This document shows, piece by piece, positions 16,530 through 25,335 of a stretch of 64,000 nt of DNA. The translations under genes and the position numbers were made by a program. This DNA is from Salinisphaera shabanensis E1L3A (GTDB lineage: Bacteria > Pseudomonadota > Gammaproteobacteria > Nevskiales > Salinisphaeraceae), in the NCBI RefSeq assembly GCF_000215955.2, contig NZ_AFNV02000004.1:1-64000 (forward strand), written 5' to 3'. Numbering within the stretch: the stretch's first letter is position 1; every line of letters begins with the position of its first letter. The notes beneath the pieces were generated by a model that did not search any database, was not told where the DNA came from, and saw only the letters and a program-made list of their open reading frames with translations.

Positions 16530-18166
16530 ATGCCGATTTCCAATCTACGGCTGGGCAAAGCCGGCGTCGCCACCCGTGTCTCGCTGTTAGCCGCTTTGAT
16601 GTTGTTCGTGGGCCTCGGCGCCCTAAGCCTGGGTCTGACCCGCGAAGCAGGCCAGGAACTCGACCGGGAGGTGGGGCGTAGCCTTGCTCGCCAACAAACC
16701 CAGGTCGCAGACATGCTCTCGCTGTTCGATCACACCTTGCGTGAGCAAGCGACCCAGTTCCTCAACCTTTTCCTTGCTGCGCCGGAACTCTCCGCCGGCT
16801 TCTCGCTCAACGAGTCACGTCGCGTGTCCGTCGCCGGCGAATCGACGCCTGCCCTGAGTAATGGCGCATCGCTGATGAATAACGATGCGACGCTGCCCGA
16901 TCAGTTCACTGCACGCACCGGCGCGCCGGTAACCCTGTTTGCCCGCGACGGACAGGATTTCGTGCGGGTGACGACATCGCTCAAGAAAGCGGACGGCGAA
17001 CGCGCGGTCGGTACGAAGCTCAATCGGGACAGCCGCAGTTATGCCCAAATCATGGCATCGCTGCGCTGTTGCTGGCGTTGGCGCTGGCCGGCGGCCTCTA
17101 CTACATACAGCGACGCATGATCGGTAAGCCGCTGCAGTCGTTGGTCGGCGTGGCGCAGAGATTGGCTAGCGGCGATTTGTCCCATCGCGTCGAGCCGCGC
17201 CGGCAGGACGAAATCGGCAAACTTGTTACCGCAATGAACGGCGTCGGCGATGGCCTGACAGGCCTCGTTCAGGACGTGCGCCAACGTACCGGCCATGTCG
17301 AGAATGCGGCGCAGGATATCGCCCAGGGCAGCCAGGACCTGGCGTCGCGTACCGACCAGGCGGCAAGCAGCCTGCAACAGACATCCGCTTCGCTCGAGCA
17401 AATCACGGCGACCGTAGCCAATACCTCACAAGCGGCGGACGAGGCCTTCAAGCTGGTTCACGAAGCGAGCGACCGCGCCAGTCAGGGCAACAGCGCGGTG
17501 CAGAGCGCGCGCCAATCCATGCAGGATATCAACGCCTCGGCGTCGAAGATCGGCGAAATCGTATCGCTTATCGATAGCATCGCTTTCCAGACCAATATCC
17601 TTGCACTCAATGCTTCGGTGGAGGCGGCACGCGCCGGCGAGCACGGCCGCGGGTTTGCAGTCGTCGCGCAGGAAGTCCGTACGCTGGCGTCGCGTTCGGC
17701 GGACGCGGCACGCGATATTCATGGCCTTGTCGAGCAGTCGACCGAGCACACCCGCATCGGCAACGAACACGTGGAACTGGCGGCCCAACGGATGGACGAG
17801 ATACTCAGCGCTATAACGCGCGTGAATACGACCATCGAGGAAATCAACACGGGGGCACGAGAGCAAAGCGAGGGCATCGGACAGATCAATACCGCGGTCG
17901 TAGAGCTCGATAACATGACGCAACAGAACGCGAGCATGGTGACCCAGTCCGCCCGGGCAGCCGAGGCCATGCGCGCTCAGGCCAAAGGACTCGTCGAGTT
18001 GATGGCCCGATTCAAGCTCGATGCAGCAGATGCCCGCCCTGCCATTTCGCCGCCACCGATTGTCCAGCAGCCTGAGCCGGCACGCCGACCCGCACCACAG
18101 AAAACCCCGTCGCGCCGGCAAGAGCCGGGCCTGGTCGATGACGCAGACGGCTGGAGCACGTTTTGA
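16530..18166 (+). pseudogene. Methyl-accepting chemotaxis protein with internal deletion and frame break
   Basis: The first frame (16530-17120) gives a membrane helix at residues 14-36 and the front half of a periplasmic Cache-type sensor ([18 protein letters not shown], then [19 protein letters not shown]). It then leaves frame near 17053. The second frame resumes directly with the second membrane helix ([17 protein letters not shown]), a HAMP domain and the full signalling domain with the hairpin tip [20 protein letters not shown], ending in GWSTF, a CheR-docking-like pentapeptide. The back half of the sensor, expected between these parts in relatives, is missing, so this is more than a one-base error. 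A working receptor is unlikely unless the assembly is wrong. Confidence 0.8.
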
Positions 18167-18373
18167 CGGCCTGTCAGGGGCCCGTACGAAACGATTATGT
18201 CAGCGTTGAGGGATAGCCCGTAAATGGCCGTGACGCGGCTGCGTATCTGACGCGAATAACGCACGCCGTGTATGCCTCATGCCAAGGCAAGACGAGACAC
18301 GCATCGTGACGCCTCGATAGCCAAACCATGGCGAACAACTCAAACTGGTTTCTTTCATCGTCGAAAGCAAGCC

Positions 18374-19306
18374 ATGACCGGTATCATTCTGCACCATTAC
18401 GAGGCCTCGCCTTTTTCCGAAAAGGTACGTGCCGTCCTCGGCTACAAGCAGCTCGAATGGCAGTCGGTTCTGATTCCACGGATCATGCCCAAACCGGATC
18501 TGCTGGCGCTGACCGGCGGCTATCGCAAGACGCCGGTGATGCAGATCGGGCGCGATGTGTATGCCGATACGCATTTGATCACACGCCAAATCGAAGCCCT
18601 GGCGCCCGAGCCCAGTGTCTTCCCGACCTCGGATATGGCGAGCAGCCTGGCACTCGAACAGCTGGGCGACAAACGGCTGTTTCTTGCCGCCGTGCCGGTA
18701 TTGTTCCGGCCGGCCGCACGCGCGGTTCTGATCGAAAAACTTGGCGAAGAGTATCTGGCCCGCTTTGGCGCTGACCGCGCCGCATTGTTCAAAGGCGGGC
18801 ATGTAGAACGCCCGGATGGCGCCTTTTCCGATGCCGTGCTCCCGCCCACGCTACAAGCCCTGGATACACAGCTGGCCAACCGCGATTTCCTGCTAGGCGA
18901 ACAGCCCTGCATCGCCGATTTTGCCGCGTATCACCCGCTCTGGTATATCCGCGCCAACAGCGGTGTCGCACCGCTGCTCGACGACTACCCCAACCTGCTG
19001 GCCTGGGCCGATCGTATTCGCGCCTTCGGCCACGGCCAGCGCCAAGACATCGAGGCCAGCCAGGCGCTCGATATCGCGGCCCACTGCAGCGAGTGGCAGC
19101 CCTTGCCGTCGGCGGTGAAGAGCCGGCTCGAACCCGGCACACGCGTGGCAGTCGCTGCGACCGATTACGGCACCGACCCCACAGTGGGCGAACTGGTATC
19201 CACCGGCCACGACTGTGTAACCATCGAGCGCGACGGCCCGGGCGGCACGCCCATCCGGGTACATTTCCCGCGCGATGGTTTTCAGGTGAGCGCGGTATCG
19301 GAATAA
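18374..19306 (+). CDS. Glutathione S-transferase family protein with extra C-terminal domain
   Basis: A 310-residue protein. Residues 1-80 are a thioredoxin-like GST N-domain (LHHYEASPFSEKVRAVLGYK, then GGYRKTPVMQIG and DTHLITRQIE), and residues 90-225 an all-helical GST C-domain. About 65 further residues (LEPGTRVAVAATDYGTDPTV, then IRVHFPRDGF) form a small beta-rich tail that ordinary GSTs lack. I chose the ATG at 18374, which places the first strand at residue 3; longer in-frame starts add unrelated residues. It is preceded by the damaged receptor gene and appears to be transcribed alone. Substrate unknown. Confidence 0.87.
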   Translation: MTGIILHHYEASPFSEKVRAVLGYKQLEWQSVLIPRIMPKPDLLALTGGYRKTPVMQIGRDVYADTHLITRQIEALAPEPSVFPTSDMASSLALEQLGDKRLFLAAVPVLFRPAARAVLIEKLGEEYLARFGADRAALFKGGHVERPDGAFSDAVLPPTLQALDTQLANRDFLLGEQPCIADFAAYHPLWYIRANSGVAPLLDDYPNLLAWADRIRAFGHGQRQDIEASQALDIAAHCSEWQPLPSAVKSRLEPGTRVAVAATDYGTDPTVGELVSTGHDCVTIERDGPGGTPIRVHFPRDGFQVSAVSE

Positions 19307-19417
19307 ATCCATCGGGCTTGCCAGCGCCGTCGCGATCAACGGCGCACGAACCGTTGTACAAACGCGTTGACGCCCACATGATCGGTAGAAGATTCGAAAG
19401 CTGATAACGAGCGATTC

Positions 19418-19618
19418 ATGAAACGAGCACTGGGCGCGATGGCCGCCAATTGGCTGCGCAAACCGCAAAATCAGGAACGCATCAAACGCACCGCGCGCGA
19501 CGTCTGGGGCAAGTTCAAGCAACGTCGTGATGCCCGCAATGGCAGCCGCGTGGAAGACAGCAAACCCAATGCCGCCCGCGACGCCAACCGTACGCCCTCT
19601 GATCGCGGTGATGCCTGA
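19418..19618 (+). CDS. Small basic hypothetical protein
   Basis: A 66-residue hydrophilic, strongly basic protein with NWLRKPQNQERIKRTARDVW in the first half and a polar, probably disordered tail. I do not recognise a family. It overlaps the next gene, a lipoprotein, by 8 bp (ATGCCTGA), a normal operon junction that supports both being real. No strong ribosome site is seen before the ATG. Confidence 0.55.
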   Translation: MKRALGAMAANWLRKPQNQERIKRTARDVWGKFKQRRDARNGSRVEDSKPNAARDANRTPSDRGDA

Positions 19619-19997
19619 GCCACGCGTGAGCCGTGTTCTAGCCTTCAACCGGCTAACCGTTCTGGTGGCAGCCGGCGCGTTGCTCGCCGGCTGCGCGAGC
19701 TCGCCCAGGCAAGACCCGACCGAACCCGCCTATCAACGCTACTGGCAGTGCGCCTATGGCGCGGCCATGCCCTATGCCGAGGATTACAGCGTAAGCCCGC
19801 GCGCCGCTGCGATGCGGGCCCAGGCCGCTTGCAACGCCAGCTATCGTGCCTACCGCGATGCACGTATCCGCTATGTGCGCTCCGTGGTGCCCAGCCAGGA
19901 CAGGACCATGGCCACAACGCTCGGCACCCAGGCCGCGCTCGCACGGCGCAAAGCCGTGACCCAGCGCTTGACCGAACTGGTCGCCGACGCACGCTAG
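19611..19997 (+). CDS. Hypothetical lipoprotein
   Basis: A 128-residue protein whose N-terminus has a hydrophobic stretch ending in LLAGC, a good lipobox; the Cys near residue 26 would be lipidated and the rest anchored in the envelope. The mature part is rich in Ala, Arg and Tyr (YQRYWQCAYGAAMPYAEDYS) with two more cysteines that could pair. No known domain. The ATG at 19611 overlaps the preceding small gene; an upstream in-frame extension would overlap it entirely and disturb the signal peptide. Confidence 0.7.
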   Translation: MPEPRVSRVLAFNRLTVLVAAGALLAGCASSPRQDPTEPAYQRYWQCAYGAAMPYAEDYSVSPRAAAMRAQAACNASYRAYRDARIRYVRSVVPSQDRTMATTLGTQAALARRKAVTQRLTELVADAR

Positions 19998-20133
19998 CAG
20001 CCGGCCTTAGCGACCGTGTGGCGGCAATAACCCCAAGCGCGCCTGCCGACCTGCGCGCGCCTGGTTACGGCTAACGCCGCTGTCTTTGATACGGTCGGTC
20101 ATTAATCGAATACACCGACCCAAGACTTCGGCA

Positions 20134-21300
20134 ATGACTGCACAAACACTGCCCGACACCATGCACGCCATGCTGCTGACCGGCCATGGCGGCGTTGACA
20201 AGCTCGTTTATCACGAGGACGTCAAAACACCGGTGCCGGGCCCGGGCGAAGTGGTGGTACGGGTGACGGCCACGGCCAAGAACAATACCGACCGCAAGGC
20301 CCGCGAAGGGCTTTACCCGACACGTGAAGCAGACGATGTCACCTCTTTCGCGATCGGCGGCACGCCCACGCTGACCTTTCCGCGTATTCAAGGCGCCGAT
20401 ATCGTCGGTCGCGTGGCCGCCGTGGGCGACGGCGTGGATGCATCGCGCATTGCCGATCGCGGCCTGCTCGATTTCAATATCTATGCCGAAATGCGCGGTG
20501 GGCCGCGGCGCGATATCAATCTCACCCCCGACTACTACGGCCACGGCGCCGATGGCGGCTATGCCGAATATGTGGCCGTGCCAGCCGATCAGTTCCATAC
20601 CATCGATAACAACCTCAGCGACGCGGAACTCGCCAGCCTGGGGATGTGTTCGTATCAGACCGGGTATCACATGCTGACCGCGGCCAACGTCGCGGCAGGT
20701 GAGCGTGTGCTCGTCACGGGCGCCAGTGGTGGCGTGGGCACTGCGCTTATTCAGCTGTGTCGCGTGATGGGCGCTATTCCCTATGCGCTGAGCACGCCGG
20801 ACAAGGCCGACGCGCTGCGCGCACTTGGCGCCGAAGCGGTGTTCGATCGCGCCGATATGGACGACTTCACCGATACGGTCCGCCAAGCGACGGACGGCGA
20901 GCCGATCGATGCGGTCATGGATCTGGTGGGCGGCGAGATGACCCATCGCTTCATCGATACGATGATCTTCGATATGACCCGGCGTACGACCTATCCACGG
21001 CTCAGTATCGCCGGGGCCAGCGGCGGCAATGTCAGCGAAGTGCTCTGGACCCGGATCTATCTCTACCAGGTACAGATTTTCGGCGTCTCTCACGGCACCC
21101 GTGACGAGGCCGAACAGCTCATGCGCTGGATACGCGGCGGCGAGCTGCAGCCGGTGCTGCATGCGGCGTTCAAACTCTCCGAACTGCACAAAGCCGAGCG
21201 CTATTTCGTGGATCGCTCGAGCAACTATCTGGGCAAGATCGTCATCGTGCCCGATAGCCAGTGGGCCGAGCACGGCGAGCCCTACGCGCTGACCGAGTAA
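20134..21300 (+). CDS. Zinc-type alcohol dehydrogenase / quinone oxidoreductase family protein
   Basis: A 388-residue medium-chain dehydrogenase/reductase. The N-terminal GroES-like domain (residues 10-190) has KNNTDRKAREGLYP where zinc enzymes have a GxCxxD zinc ligand, and the structural four-cysteine lobe is absent, so it is probably zinc-free like quinone oxidoreductases. The Rossmann nucleotide motif is VLVTGASGGVGTALIQLC near residue 192. The ATG at 20134 gives a normal N-terminus. The proline-racemase-family gene follows by 50 bp, so the two may be co-transcribed. Substrate unknown. Confidence 0.87.
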   Translation: MTAQTLPDTMHAMLLTGHGGVDKLVYHEDVKTPVPGPGEVVVRVTATAKNNTDRKAREGLYPTREADDVTSFAIGGTPTLTFPRIQGADIVGRVAAVGDGVDASRIADRGLLDFNIYAEMRGGPRRDINLTPDYYGHGADGGYAEYVAVPADQFHTIDNNLSDAELASLGMCSYQTGYHMLTAANVAAGERVLVTGASGGVGTALIQLCRVMGAIPYALSTPDKADALRALGAEAVFDRADMDDFTDTVRQATDGEPIDAVMDLVGGEMTHRFIDTMIFDMTRRTTYPRLSIAGASGGNVSEVLWTRIYLYQVQIFGVSHGTRDEAEQLMRWIRGGELQPVLHAAFKLSELHKAERYFVDRSSNYLGKIVIVPDSQWAEHGEPYALTE

Positions 21301-21350
21301 GCGATGCTGCGTAGACGCCTGTTGGCCCCATTTTTGAAAGAGAACGCTGC

Positions 21351-22397
21351 ATGAGCGCAGAACTGACGTTTCAGATCATCGACACCCATGCCGGCGGCGA
21401 TGTCAGCCGTATCGTGGTGGGCGGTATCGCCAAGCTGCCCGGCGCCACCGTGCGCCAGCAGATGGAATATCTGCGCGACCATGCAGATGGTCTGCGCACC
21501 GTGTTGCTCGAAGAGCCCTACGGCATCCCCGAGATGTCGGTCGATCTGATCGTGCCGCCTGCCAACCCGGAAGCCATGGCGGGCTACATCATCATGGAAG
21601 TCATGGGTTACCCCATCTATTCCGGCTCGAACACGATCTGTACGGCCACCGCCCTGCTCGAAAACAACATGATCCCCAAGCGCGAAGGCCAGCAGCAGTT
21701 CGTGCTGGAATCGCCCGCGGGCCGGGTGGCCATCGACGCACGCGTGGAAAACGGCGTGGTGGAAGCCATCACCTGCGAAGGCCTGCCCAGCTATATCGAT
21801 ACTCACCGGGCGACCATTCATGTGCCGCTGATTGGCGATGTGACCTACAGCATTGCCTATAGCGGCGGTTTCTATGCGCTGGTGCATGCAGCCGAACTGG
21901 GCTTTTCACTAACGCGCGACGAAGAGTCGCGTCTGGCCCATTGTGCCCAGGCGATTGTAGAAGCGATCCTTACAGAACGCGGCTTTTCCCACTACGAACT
22001 CGGCGACGTGGGGCCGCTGCCGTTTCTGCATTTCATGGGCGATGTCGAACAGATCGCCGGGGGCCACTACCGCTCGCGCTCGGCCACCTATGTACACCCC
22101 GGCGTGATCTGTCGCAGCACGACCGGCACCGGTACCTCGGCGCGCATGGCGCTCATGCATCACGAAGGCCGTATGCAGCCCGGCGATACGCTGGAAACCG
22201 TTTCGCTACGCGGCTCCAGCTTCTTGGGCACGTTCACGCGGGTGGCCCAGGCCGGCGGCTACGACGTGGTCGAAAACACGATTACCGGTAAGGCCTATGT
22301 GATTGCCCGCTCTCAGATCGTGGTGAACCCGGCCGACGAACTCGTCGACAGTTCGCAGCTGCGCGGCATTCTGACCTGCATACAGCCCGCGGATTAA
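21351..22397 (+). CDS. Proline racemase family protein lacking both catalytic cysteines
   Basis: A 348-residue member of the proline racemase / 4-hydroxyproline epimerase / trans-3-hydroxyproline dehydratase family. Fold motifs are intact: IDTHAGGD at the start, SGSNTICTATALLE, and TTGTGTSARMALMH. In classical racemases the two acid-base residues are cysteines (MCGHG and SPCGTGT). Here they read Ser91 (YSGSN) and Thr258 (RSTTGTGT). Members with one Cys replaced are dehydratases; loss of both makes racemase activity unlikely and leaves dehydratase or another activity open. A deacetylase-like gene converges on it, overlapping by 4 bp. Confidence 0.9.
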   Translation: MSAELTFQIIDTHAGGDVSRIVVGGIAKLPGATVRQQMEYLRDHADGLRTVLLEEPYGIPEMSVDLIVPPANPEAMAGYIIMEVMGYPIYSGSNTICTATALLENNMIPKREGQQQFVLESPAGRVAIDARVENGVVEAITCEGLPSYIDTHRATIHVPLIGDVTYSIAYSGGFYALVHAAELGFSLTRDEESRLAHCAQAIVEAILTERGFSHYELGDVGPLPFLHFMGDVEQIAGGHYRSRSATYVHPGVICRSTTGTGTSARMALMHHEGRMQPGDTLETVSLRGSSFLGTFTRVAQAGGYDVVENTITGKAYVIARSQIVVNPADELVDSSQLRGILTCIQPAD

Positions 22398-23284
22398 ACC
22401 GGCGCTAGCGACATGAAATGACGCGCGATCGCGCCCGGCGTGGTCAGCCAGACATCGTCGCGCGGCGCGGCGACATGAGACAGCGCCCGGCGTAGCGCCC
22501 GCAGCCGAAACGGCTGGCCGACGATATACGGGTGCAGCGCAATGCCCATGACCAGCGGCTGGTCGCGCGACTGTTCGTACATTTCATCGAACTGATCGAC
22601 GATGCGGGCCGCGAACTCGCGGTAGTCGATATGGTGAGCCGCGATCGACGGGATATCGTTGATCTCCTGCGGATACGGCACCGACAGAATGCGCCCGCCG
22701 TCGCGGGTGGCCATCCAGGTGGGCTGATCGTCGTGACACCAGTCGAGGTGATAGCCAAAGCCGGCTTCGGCCAGCAGATCCGGCGTGGTTTCGTTCTGTG
22801 CGATCGACGGGCCCAGCCAGCCGTTCGGTGTTTCACCGAACGCTTCCGAAAGTCGATCGCGTGATTCGGCGATGAGCGCGACCTCGCCCGGCTCGTCGAA
22901 CGCGTTCTGGGATTCGCTGTTGGTACGCCCGTGGGCGATCAGCTCGGTATCCAGGCGTTCTTGATAGGCAGCGACCAGTTCCGGGCAGTAGTCGGCGATC
23001 GTGCTGTTGACGATCAACCCCACCGGCAATTCCAGCGACTCGAACAGATCCAGCATGCGCCAGGCGCCCACGCGGTTGCCATAGTCGCGCCAGGCATAGT
23101 TGAGCACATCCGGTTCGCGCCGGCCGGCGGCCAGTGCCGAGCCGTGGCCCTCGCCGAAATCGAAGTGTTCGAGGTTCAGCCCGATATAGACGGCCAGCCG
23201 TCGCCCCTGCGGCCAGTCGAAATCGGGGCGATCGACGATGGCGCTATAGCGATAGCGCCCGTGGCTTCGAATCGTACGCGGCAT
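22394..23284 (-). CDS. Polysaccharide deacetylase family protein
   Basis: A 296-residue cytosolic enzyme of the NodB-homology group, nearest to the PuuE/allantoinase-like branch that acts on small amides rather than on polymers. It begins with LAVYIGLNLEHFDFGEGHG, where NodB proteins have the catalytic Asp-Asp, and has ELIAHGRTNS near residue 116 and GIALHPYIVGQPFR near residue 250, with conserved histidines. No signal peptide. It is convergent with the proline-racemase-family gene (4-bp overlap) and divergent from the ligase. Substrate unproven. Confidence 0.85.
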   Translation of the reverse strand: MPRTIRSHGRYRYSAIVDRPDFDWPQGRRLAVYIGLNLEHFDFGEGHGSALAAGRREPDVLNYAWRDYGNRVGAWRMLDLFESLELPVGLIVNSTIADYCPELVAAYQERLDTELIAHGRTNSESQNAFDEPGEVALIAESRDRLSEAFGETPNGWLGPSIAQNETTPDLLAEAGFGYHLDWCHDDQPTWMATRDGGRILSVPYPQEINDIPSIAAHHIDYREFAARIVDQFDEMYEQSRDQPLVMGIALHPYIVGQPFRLRALRRALSHVAAPRDDVWLTTPGAIARHFMSLAPV

Positions 23285-23411
23285 GGCAGAGCAAGCAGGA
23301 ATGGCGACTTCAGTGTAAGGCCCGGATGCATAGGCCGGCCATCTGCGCTAGCGTCGGATACACAGATGCAGGGAGATCAAGCCGCGCCGGGCCGATCGAG
23401 GGAACGCAGTG

Positions 23412-24311
23412 ATGCGCCGCAAGGAGAAGACACATCCAATCACCCGATTGCTGGCTATTGTGGCCGCGATCGTCCTGTTCTTTGTTTTGAATTGGGCGGT
23501 CCGGGCCGCCCCGGCGCCGCAGGTCACGCTGGCCGAGCGTTATGACGGCCAAAGCGATCTCGCCGACTATTGGGTAAGCGAGAAGTTCGACGGCGTACGC
23601 GGCTACTGGACCGGCGAGGCGCTCATCACGCGCGGCGGCACACCGATCGATCCGCCGGCCTGGTTCACCGCCGGCTGGCCGGACACGCCCATGGACGGGG
23701 AGCTATGGATCGACTACGGCGAATTCGCACGCGTCTCGGGCATCGTTCGCACGCACGACGCCAGCGATCGGCAGTGGCGCCAGATCAGCTACCGCGTGTT
23801 CGACTTGCCGGAACATGGCGGCGAATTCGACGCGCGCGTGCCCGCGATTCGCAAAACCGTAGCCGCGATCGATCAGCCCTGGGTCGTCGCAATACGCCAG
23901 TTCAAGGTCGACGACCCCGAGGCGCTCGATACGGCGCTGGCACGTGTACTCGCCCGCGGCGGCGAAGGTTTGATTCTGCATCGCGGCGATGCGCCCTATC
24001 GCGCCGGACGCAGCGACGACGTGCTCAAACTCAAGCCCTATGAAGACGCCGAAGCTCGTGTGATCGGCATCAATCCCGGCCAGGGCCGACTCGAAGGCTT
24101 GATGGGCTCGCTCGACGTGCGCACGCCGGATGGTCGCGAATTCGCCATCGGCAGCGGCTTCACCGACGCCGAACGCGCCGACCCACCGCCCCTTGGCAGC
24201 TGGATCACCTACCGCTACAACGGCGAAACCGCGACCGGGTTGCCGCGCTTTGCCCGTTTCTTGCGCCGGCGACCAGGCGGGCCACCACCCGAGCCGTCCA
24301 CGGGGCGTTAA
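23412..24311 (+). CDS. ligE: ATP-dependent DNA ligase with N-terminal export signal (LigE type)
   Basis: A 299-residue minimal ATP-dependent DNA ligase: a nucleotidyltransferase domain with the adenylated Lys58 in SEKFDGVRGYW (motif I), MDGELWIDY (motif III), GGEGLILHRGD (motif IV) and VLKLKPYED (motif V), followed by an OB-fold domain (GSLDVRTPDGREFAIGSGF). Residues 1-33 are basic then hydrophobic, ending near RAAPAPQ, a probable signal peptide. This is the LigE pattern, in which a ligase works outside the cytoplasm and is suspected to help DNA uptake or extracellular DNA repair. A GTG directly precedes the ATG chosen; GAGGGAA lies upstream. Confidence 0.9.
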   Translation: MRRKEKTHPITRLLAIVAAIVLFFVLNWAVRAAPAPQVTLAERYDGQSDLADYWVSEKFDGVRGYWTGEALITRGGTPIDPPAWFTAGWPDTPMDGELWIDYGEFARVSGIVRTHDASDRQWRQISYRVFDLPEHGGEFDARVPAIRKTVAAIDQPWVVAIRQFKVDDPEALDTALARVLARGGEGLILHRGDAPYRAGRSDDVLKLKPYEDAEARVIGINPGQGRLEGLMGSLDVRTPDGREFAIGSGFTDAERADPPPLGSWITYRYNGETATGLPRFARFLRRRPGGPPPEPSTGR

Positions 24312-24332
24312 CGCGCTCGAAAGCGCTACCGC

Positions 24333-24875
24333 TTAGCCGAACGGCAGGCGCGAACCCACCACCGCTGCGACTGTCAGCAGCATCAGCGCCGTCGGATAAA
24401 AACAGGCGGTAAAACCTAGCGAGCGGGCCGGTGCACCGCGTGCGTAGCCAATAAAAAACAAAATACGACCCAGCACGAATACGATCGCCGCGAGGCCGAC
24501 GACCGAGAGCGTGCCGATAGGCATGAGTACGGCCCAGGCAACATAGGCCAGCACGGCGAGCAGCGCCTGTTCGTGGGTGTTCTGCGCCAGCGCACGTAAC
24601 AACTGTACACGCGGCGCGCCCTGGGTGAGCCCGGCGCCGTCGATATCCGCCGCATGAAAGAAGCGATGCTTGGCGATACGCCCGAGAGCGATCATCAGGC
24701 ACAGCGCGGGCAGTACAGCCGCACCACTGGCAATCGACAAACGCGTGGCCGGCGTATCGTCGAACGGACCGAACACCTCGACGAACGCACCGCCCCACAC
24801 CACGGCAACAGCCACGATGGCACCTGCCGCCATGCCGCGAAGCACGCCGCGCTGGTGGGCCGATAAACGTGTCAT
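24333..24875 (-). CDS. MAPEG family membrane protein
   Basis: A 180-residue protein with four hydrophobic helices (about residues 13-35, 48-66, 103-122 and 125-175 in two parts). The MAPEG pattern is visible: RALAQNTHEQALLAVLAYVA, then GRILFFIGYARGAPARSLGF, which holds the glutathione-binding residues in microsomal GST and related eicosanoid enzymes. The bacterial role is uncertain. It begins 17 bp after the stop of the monooxygenase-like gene, so both are likely in one transcript, and it converges on ligE. Confidence 0.87.
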   Translation of the reverse strand: MTRLSAHQRGVLRGMAAGAIVAVAVVWGGAFVEVFGPFDDTPATRLSIASGAAVLPALCLMIALGRIAKHRFFHAADIDGAGLTQGAPRVQLLRALAQNTHEQALLAVLAYVAWAVLMPIGTLSVVGLAAIVFVLGRILFFIGYARGAPARSLGFTACFYPTALMLLTVAAVVGSRLPFG

Positions 24876-24892
24876 CGACGCGCTATCCGTTA

Positions 24893-25195
24893 CTAGATCT
24901 TGACGTCGAAACCCTCGAACTGGGGCGGGCCGAGATAAATATCACGGCGCGCACCGGCGTTCGCATGGGCTTTACGAAAAGATTCACTCCGGGTCCAGGC
25001 TTCGAATGCCTCACGCGATTCCCACTCCGAGTGCGACGCGAACAACGTGTGTTCGTCGTTGGTCGCGCCCTGCAACATATTGAACTGTTTGAAGCCGGGC
25101 ACATCCTGTAGATGACTGTCGCGTTCACGCCAGATCGCGAGAAACTCCTCCTCACAGCCAGGTTTGATCTTGAAACGGTTCATGGCGATGAACAT
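24893..25195 (-). CDS. Antibiotic biosynthesis monooxygenase-fold protein
   Basis: A 100-residue ABM-fold protein. The start MFIAMNRFKIKPGCEEEFLAIW and the middle GFKQFNMLQG, then FASHSEWESREAFEAWTRS, are typical of the family that includes cofactor-free monooxygenases and haem-degrading IsdG-type enzymes. No haem-specific His or Trp arrangement can be asserted. The ATG at 25195 has GGGAGC upstream; a longer frame has none. It is followed by the MAPEG gene and divergent from the AEC carrier. Confidence 0.85.
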   Translation of the reverse strand: MFIAMNRFKIKPGCEEEFLAIWRERDSHLQDVPGFKQFNMLQGATNDEHTLFASHSEWESREAFEAWTRSESFRKAHANAGARRDIYLGPPQFEGFDVKI

Positions 25196-25335
25196 GGCCT
25201 GCTCCCATCTTTGAAAAACCGTAGCGAGTATACGCATCGCGCCACACCGCCTGCCCACGATCCTTGCGCAATACAGCTAGAATAGCGCGCTTTGTGACTG
25301 GGCCGAGCGTTCGCACTCGCCCCACGGGAGCCGCT

